This document shows, piece by piece, positions 60,501-64,000 of a DNA stretch of 64,000 nucleotides; within the stretch, counting starts at the first letter, position 1; every line of letters starts with the position of its first letter. The stretch covers positions 85,498-149,497 of the forward strand of contig NZ_AGUF01000073.1 in the NCBI RefSeq assembly GCF_000236785.1. Direction: 5' to 3'. Made by a program: the position numbers and the translations under genes. The DNA comes from Achromobacter arsenitoxydans SY8 (GTDB taxonomy: Bacteria; Pseudomonadota; Gammaproteobacteria; Burkholderiales; Burkholderiaceae_B). Below the pieces are notes generated by a model. That model saw nothing but the letters and a program-made list of their open reading frames with translations. It was not told the DNA's origin and made no database searches.

Positions 60501-61247
60501 TTACGCGTTGCGCAGCACGCCCGATTGCAGCAACGGCTTCAGGATGCCGGCCGTGTATACCCGCGCCAGGTTCACCAGGAAGTCCGTGAAATCCGCCTTC
60601 GCCGCATGATCCGCGCTGTCCGAAATCACGCGCATCACGGCGAACGGCACGCCGAATTCATGGCAGACCTGCGCCATGGCGGCGCCCTCCATTTCCAGGC
60701 ACAAGGCATCGGGCAGCCGCTCGCGCAGCGAATGGGCCAGGTCGTTGTCGTTGACGAACACGTCGCCCGTCGCGATCAGGCCGTGGTGAACCTGCGGCTG
60801 CTCGGACGCGGCCGGCAGGCCGCCGCTGCCCGCGAATTCCCGGGCGCTTTCCAGCAACAGCGCGCTCAGGGCTGGATCGGCATCGAAACGCTCGCGTCCC
60901 AAGAGCGGAATTTCATGCCGGCCGAACAGGGGCCGCGCATCCATGTCGTGCTGCATCAGCGCGTCGGCCACTACCACGTCGCCCACCCGCACGCTCGGAT
61001 GCAGGCCGCCCGCCAGGCCGGTAAAGAGCACCCGCGACACCCCGAACTCCTGAATGACGATGGACGCCGTGGCGGAGGCCGCCACCTTGCCGATGCGGCT
61101 AAGCGCAATCACGCAGGGCGTGCCCCAAAGGGTGCCCACCTGAAAATCGCGCATCGCGATGCGGCGGGTTTCCGCGCCGGGATCCATCGCCGCCAGCAGG
61201 TCGGCGATCTCTTCGTGCAGCGCGCCCAGAATGGCGAGACGTCCCAT
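60501..61247 (-). CDS. mtnN: 5'-methylthioadenosine/S-adenosylhomocysteine nucleosidase
   Basis: From MGRLAILGALHEEIADLLAA the product has 248 residues, with a GGAAGAAG ribosome site; the longer frame to 61388 lacks homology. It splits methylthioadenosine and S-adenosylhomocysteine into adenine and the thioribose or ribosylhomocysteine. Key residues: Glu12 in HEEI, the ribose-binding Met-Glu pair in CLEMEGAAMAQ, and the catalytic Asp in MRVISDSADH. LFTGLAGGLHPSVRVGDVVVAD is the phosphorylase-like glycine loop. This is the Pfs/MtnN family in the methionine salvage route. The gene is transcribed away from ohr. Confidence 0.92.
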   Translation of the reverse strand: MGRLAILGALHEEIADLLAAMDPGAETRRIAMRDFQVGTLWGTPCVIALSRIGKVAASATASIVIQEFGVSRVLFTGLAGGLHPSVRVGDVVVADALMQHDMDARPLFGRHEIPLLGRERFDADPALSALLLESAREFAGSGGLPAASEQPQVHHGLIATGDVFVNDNDLAHSLRERLPDALCLEMEGAAMAQVCHEFGVPFAVMRVISDSADHAAKADFTDFLVNLARVYTAGILKPLLQSGVLRNA

Positions 61248-61489
61248 GATGTGCTTCTTCCGTGATTGATCTGTTGCGCGGCCGCGTGCCGCCAGGGCGC
61301 AACATACTCCAATGCCGCCGCGCCCGCCAACGCCTTCATGTTTGTATCGCAGCGTATCCCGCGGCCCCTTCGACACGCCGCGATGCAATCCCCGCGTGTC
61401 GCCGACACATGGCCGATACAGCCGCTTGCTGCAATGCAGGCTCTTAACCCACCGGCCCGGCCATGCCGCGCCGCCAACCTGGAGTCATC

Positions 61490-61915
61490 ATGGCAAAGCA
61501 ACTTGAGCAGGTTCTCTATACCGCGCACACCCACACCACCGCCGGCCGCGAAGGCACGGGCCGCAGCAGCGACGACGCGCTGGACGTGACCCTCAGCCCC
61601 CCCGGATCGGGCAAGCCCGGCACCAATCCCGAACAGCTCTTCGGCGTGGGCTACTCCGCCTGCTTCATGGGCGCCATGAAACGCGCCGGCGCCACCCACG
61701 GCATCGCCGTGCCGCGCGACGTCGCCATCGACGCCAGCGTGTCGCTGGGCAAGGTCGACAACGGCGAAAACTTTGCGCTGGGCGTCACCCTGGCCGTGTC
61801 CCTGCCCGGCCTGACTGCGGAACAGAAACAACTGCTGGTCGAATCCGCGCACAACCTTTGCCCCTATTCCCGCGCAATCCGCGACAACATCGACGTGCAG
61901 TTCCAGATTGTCTGA
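61490..61915 (+). CDS. ohr: organic hydroperoxide resistance protein Ohr
   Basis: The 141-residue product starts at the ATG at 61490 behind GGAG. It is an OsmC/Ohr-family thiol peroxidase with catalytic Cys58 in GYSACFMGAM and resolving Cys124 in NLCPYSRAI. Arg20, in TAGREGTG, is the active-site arginine of Ohr. It reduces organic and fatty-acid hydroperoxides using lipoyl thiols. No ohrR regulator gene and no clear OhrR palindrome are seen in the 242-bp gap to mtnN. A terminator follows at 61941-61963. Confidence 0.95.
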   Translation: MAKQLEQVLYTAHTHTTAGREGTGRSSDDALDVTLSPPGSGKPGTNPEQLFGVGYSACFMGAMKRAGATHGIAVPRDVAIDASVSLGKVDNGENFALGVTLAVSLPGLTAEQKQLLVESAHNLCPYSRAIRDNIDVQFQIV

Positions 61916-62234
61916 CGCGCAGCACGATACGATCCGCAAGGCGGCCTACGGGCCGCTTTTTTTGCGGCGTTCAGATACCAACCGACAGCGGTTTGGATTG
62001 CTACTGATGATGTAGTTAAACCGTACCCCTTTAAGCAGCATGTGCCCATTCGCGCCCTGGAAAATCCCGGCCGTTCCCGCCGCTGGCTAGGCAAAAAGAC
62101 GGTGTACATGCATGCAGCAGGGAAACCCCGCGCCCTGCCGCCCTGGGCTTGCGTGCTAGCTTGCCTCACGCAGGCGTTGTTCCAGCCGGCAGCATAGGTA
62201 TCGCACGACTCTATCTGTGTGTGGGGAGACGATC
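61916..62234. other. gap between ohr and the Tle1-like gene
   Basis: Apart from the ohr terminator, no gene or RNA is recognised in this 319-bp stretch. A CGGTTT/AAACCG inverted repeat (61989-61994, 62018-62023) may be part of a promoter or operator region for the T6SS-linked gene. The GGGGAG ribosome site of that gene lies at about 62222-62228. Confidence 0.4.
61941..61963 (+). terminator. rho-independent terminator after ohr
   Basis: GCGGCC-TACG-GGCCGC (61941-61956) is followed by seven T residues (61957-61963), a compact and strong terminator 25 bp after the ohr stop. Confidence 0.92.
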
Positions 62235-63272
62235 ATGGTGAAGAACCTTGCCGTATTCTTCGACGGAACCTGGAACGAGCCCAACGACCGCACCAACGTC
62301 TACGAGCTATACAAGGCCGCGCCCGAAACCAGCACGCAGGAAACACTCTACGTCGAAGGCGTAGGCACCCAGGGACACGGCCTGTGGGCCGCGCTCGACA
62401 AATTCCTGGGCGGCGCGTTCGGCGCGGGGCTGTCCGCCAACATCCGGCAAGGCTACCGCTGGCTCTGCCAGCGCCACGAGCCCGGCGACCGCATCTTCCT
62501 CTTCGGCTTCAGCCGCGGCGCCTACTCCGCCCGCAGCCTGGCCGGCATGGTGCGCAAGTGCGGCCTGCTGAACAACCCCACCGAAGACGCCGTCGCCGAA
62601 GCCTACGCGCTGTACCGCGACGACTGCACCCCCTCCTCCATCGAAGCCGCCGCCTTCCGCGACCGGTTCTCGCGCCAAACCGATCTGCACTTCGTCGGCG
62701 TCTGGGACACCGTCGGCAGCCTGGGCATCCCCGTCGGCGGCATCTCCTTTCCCGGCTTTTCCAAGTCCTACAACTTTCATGACACGGAACTGAGCAACCA
62801 CGTCCTGAACGCCTATCACGCCATCGCCACCAACGAATACCGCGAGCCCTACTTCCCCACCCTGTGGACCCGCCGGGAAGGCTCCCCGCCCCGCCCGGCC
62901 CACCTGCCCGTCGAGCAACGCTGGTTCATCGGCGCGCACTCCGACATCGGCGGCGGATATCAGGACGGCAGCCTGCAGACACTGCCCGCATCATGGCTGC
63001 AGGAAAAGGCGCGGCAAGCTGGCTTGGAGGCGGGAACGGTGCAGCGAATCTCCACGGATTACGAACAATGCGAGCCGCACGACTCGTACAAGGAGTTCAC
63101 GGAGAAGGTGCCCATCCCGGTGAAGAAGCGGCCCAGGCTGTGGAACCGGGACACGGTGTTGAACCTGACCATCGACGATCGGCTGCTGCGTCGGTTTGAG
63201 CGGAATCAGGCGTTTTTGAAGGAATATCCGGATTTCAGGGATGAGTTGGGGAAGTTGGAGGTGGGGAGGTAG
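62235..63272 (+). CDS. DUF2235/Tle1-like T6SS phospholipase
   Basis: From MVKNLAVFFDGTWNEPNDRT the product has 345 residues. It is a DUF2235 alpha/beta hydrolase, the catalytic core of type VI lipase effectors of the Tle1 family. The nucleophile is Ser93 in the GFSRG elbow, with Asp158 in VGVWDTVGSLG and His235 in FIGAHSDIGGGY completing the triad. Tle1 effectors cut membrane phospholipids of rival cells. Known Tle1 proteins are longer (about 550-890 residues); this one is near the bare core, so it may rely on VgrG for delivery. The partial vgrG gene lies downstream. No immunity gene is visible between them. Confidence 0.85.
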   Translation: MVKNLAVFFDGTWNEPNDRTNVYELYKAAPETSTQETLYVEGVGTQGHGLWAALDKFLGGAFGAGLSANIRQGYRWLCQRHEPGDRIFLFGFSRGAYSARSLAGMVRKCGLLNNPTEDAVAEAYALYRDDCTPSSIEAAAFRDRFSRQTDLHFVGVWDTVGSLGIPVGGISFPGFSKSYNFHDTELSNHVLNAYHAIATNEYREPYFPTLWTRREGSPPRPAHLPVEQRWFIGAHSDIGGGYQDGSLQTLPASWLQEKARQAGLEAGTVQRISTDYEQCEPHDSYKEFTEKVPIPVKKRPRLWNRDTVLNLTIDDRLLRRFERNQAFLKEYPDFRDELGKLEVGR

Positions 63273-63562
63273 GGGCCTATGGCTGCCTTGGCCGTCAAGG
63301 CAGCTTCCCGCACGTGCATTCCACATGCAGACCAGCGGCCGCCGCCATGGTCACAAAGCCATCCAGGCGCACCTGGATCGCTCAATACCTTTCTCCAAGA
63401 ATCAATACCAGTCCTATATTCATGGAGTACTAAAAAGTGCAGGATGGAGCGCTAAGTCCACGCGCGTCCAGTGCAATCTCTCGATTCAAACGGGACGCCT
63501 GTTCACAGGCGTGACTATCCACCCAAATCCGGAGGAAGAGGCCTGTTTTGCACGGAGCAAGC
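63273..63562. other. gap between the Tle1-like gene and vgrG
   Basis: No gene is recognised in 290 bp. A 9-bp stem GCTGCCTTG-gccgt-CAAGGCAGC (63282-63304) follows the lipase stop; it has only a short T tail and may be a weak terminator. The rest is AT-richer than its surroundings at 63375-63450. A GGAG site (63554-63557) precedes vgrG. Confidence 0.45.
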
Positions 63563-64000
63563 ATGCCTTCCCAATCCGACCTGCGCTTCACCTTCGACCT
63601 CATCGGCAGCGAAGCGCCGCACGACGTATTCGAGGTCATCGAATTCGAACTGCGCGAAGCGCTGTCCCAGACTTATCTGCTTTCCATCGACCTGGCCTGC
63701 GCCAATCCCGCCGTGGACTTCGGCCTGGTGCTGGACCGCCCGGCGCGCCTGACCATCTGGCACGGCGACACGCCGGTACGCTACGTGCACGGGGCCATCT
63801 CCGCATTTTCCCAAGAGAACACAGGGTTCCGACGGACCCGCTACCGCGCCGTCGTCGAGCCGCGCCTGGCGCGCCTGAAGCTCAGCGCTGACTGGCGCAT
63901 CTTCCAGACCCTGACCGTCCCGCAGATTGCCGAGGCCGTGCTCAAGGCCCACGGCCTGACGCAGGACTACGAACAGCGCGTCACCACCGAGCACCTGGCT
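63563..64000 (+). CDS. vgrG: VgrG, type VI secretion spike protein (5' part only)
   Basis: The frame starts at MPSQSDLRFTFDLIGSEAPH with GGAG five bases upstream and stays open for 146 codons to the right edge. The visible part is the gp27-like N-terminal domain: FEVIEFELREALSQTYLLSI, VLDRPARLTIWHGDTPVRYV and HGAISAFSQENTGFRRTRYR, then LARLKLSADWRIFQTLTVPQ and IAEAVLKAHGL. These segments are the strongly conserved start of VgrG/Rhs-type spike proteins (T6SS_Vgr family). The gene continues outside the window. The adjacent Tle1-like gene suggests it is its carrier. Confidence 0.9.
   Translation, partial: MPSQSDLRFTFDLIGSEAPHDVFEVIEFELREALSQTYLLSIDLACANPAVDFGLVLDRPARLTIWHGDTPVRYVHGAISAFSQENTGFRRTRYRAVVEPRLARLKLSADWRIFQTLTVPQIAEAVLKAHGLTQDYEQRVTTEHLA

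Noticed and set aside
1-64000. Insertion sequences, prophage or integrative element
   Set aside because: No transposase, integrase, tRNA attachment site or long flanking repeat was recognised; only local AT-rich patches were seen.

Overview
The window is about 64 kb of GC-rich chromosome (roughly two thirds G+C by eye), densely packed with genes on both strands. Protein content and gene neighbourhoods (Bug/TctC-type binding protein, tcuR-tcuA-tcuB, tamA-tamB, apbC divergent from metG beside dcd, cioA-cioB-DUF2474 with a MocR regulator) point to a betaproteobacterium of the Alcaligenaceae, most likely Achromobacter or a close Bordetella-like relative. This assignment is inferred from protein and synteny recognition, not from a 16S gene. 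No rRNA, tRNA, CRISPR array, transposase or integrase was seen.

Layout. 1-17.2 kb is mostly housekeeping: a flavoprotein cut by the left edge, a PLP-dependent basic amino acid decarboxylase, a small conserved protein, a GNAT enzyme, a GGDEF protein, a glyoxalase-like/GNAT fusion, dcd, tamB-tamA (outer-membrane assembly), apbC and metG. 17.2-26.5 kb is mixed: trhO, two tandem META-domain lipoproteins, an acyltransferase-3 membrane protein, an XRE regulator, an OmpR-like regulator with a degenerate receiver, a Kch-like potassium channel, a CSS-EAL phosphodiesterase and a TetR regulator. Two intergenic stretches here (21.24-21.79 and 22.61-23.02 kb) contain strong hairpins whose oligo-T tails read on the minus strand, suggesting unannotated RNAs.

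26.7-34.4 kb is one plus-strand run: a TolC/NodT-type outer-membrane lipoprotein, a YhiI-like membrane fusion protein, an RbbA-like double-ATPase/permease, a YhhJ-like permease, a phasin-like protein and an acetoacetyl-CoA reductase. A TetR gene is divergent from it and a perfect FNR/CRP-like palindrome lies in the promoter gap. 34.7-40 kb is a complete branched-chain-type ABC importer (livJ, then livHMGF after an internal terminator) followed by a convergent FadR-type regulator. 40.4-44.4 kb holds a cyanide-insensitive-type bd oxidase with its small DUF2474 protein and a MocR regulator. 45.1-49.8 kb is a minus-strand tricarballylate-type catabolic cluster (LysR, TcuA, TcuB, Bug binding protein).

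49.8-61.9 kb has a GST, several uncharacterised envelope or secreted proteins (51.1-56.5 kb, one with a tandem-repeat Pro/Ala stalk), a 54-residue lipoprotein with a perfect TATAAT, a thioredoxin/CcdA pair, a small secreted peptide next to an OmpR/EnvZ-like two-component system, mtnN and ohr. The right edge (62.2-64 kb) enters a type VI secretion locus: a DUF2235/Tle1-like lipase followed by the first 146 codons of a VgrG spike protein.
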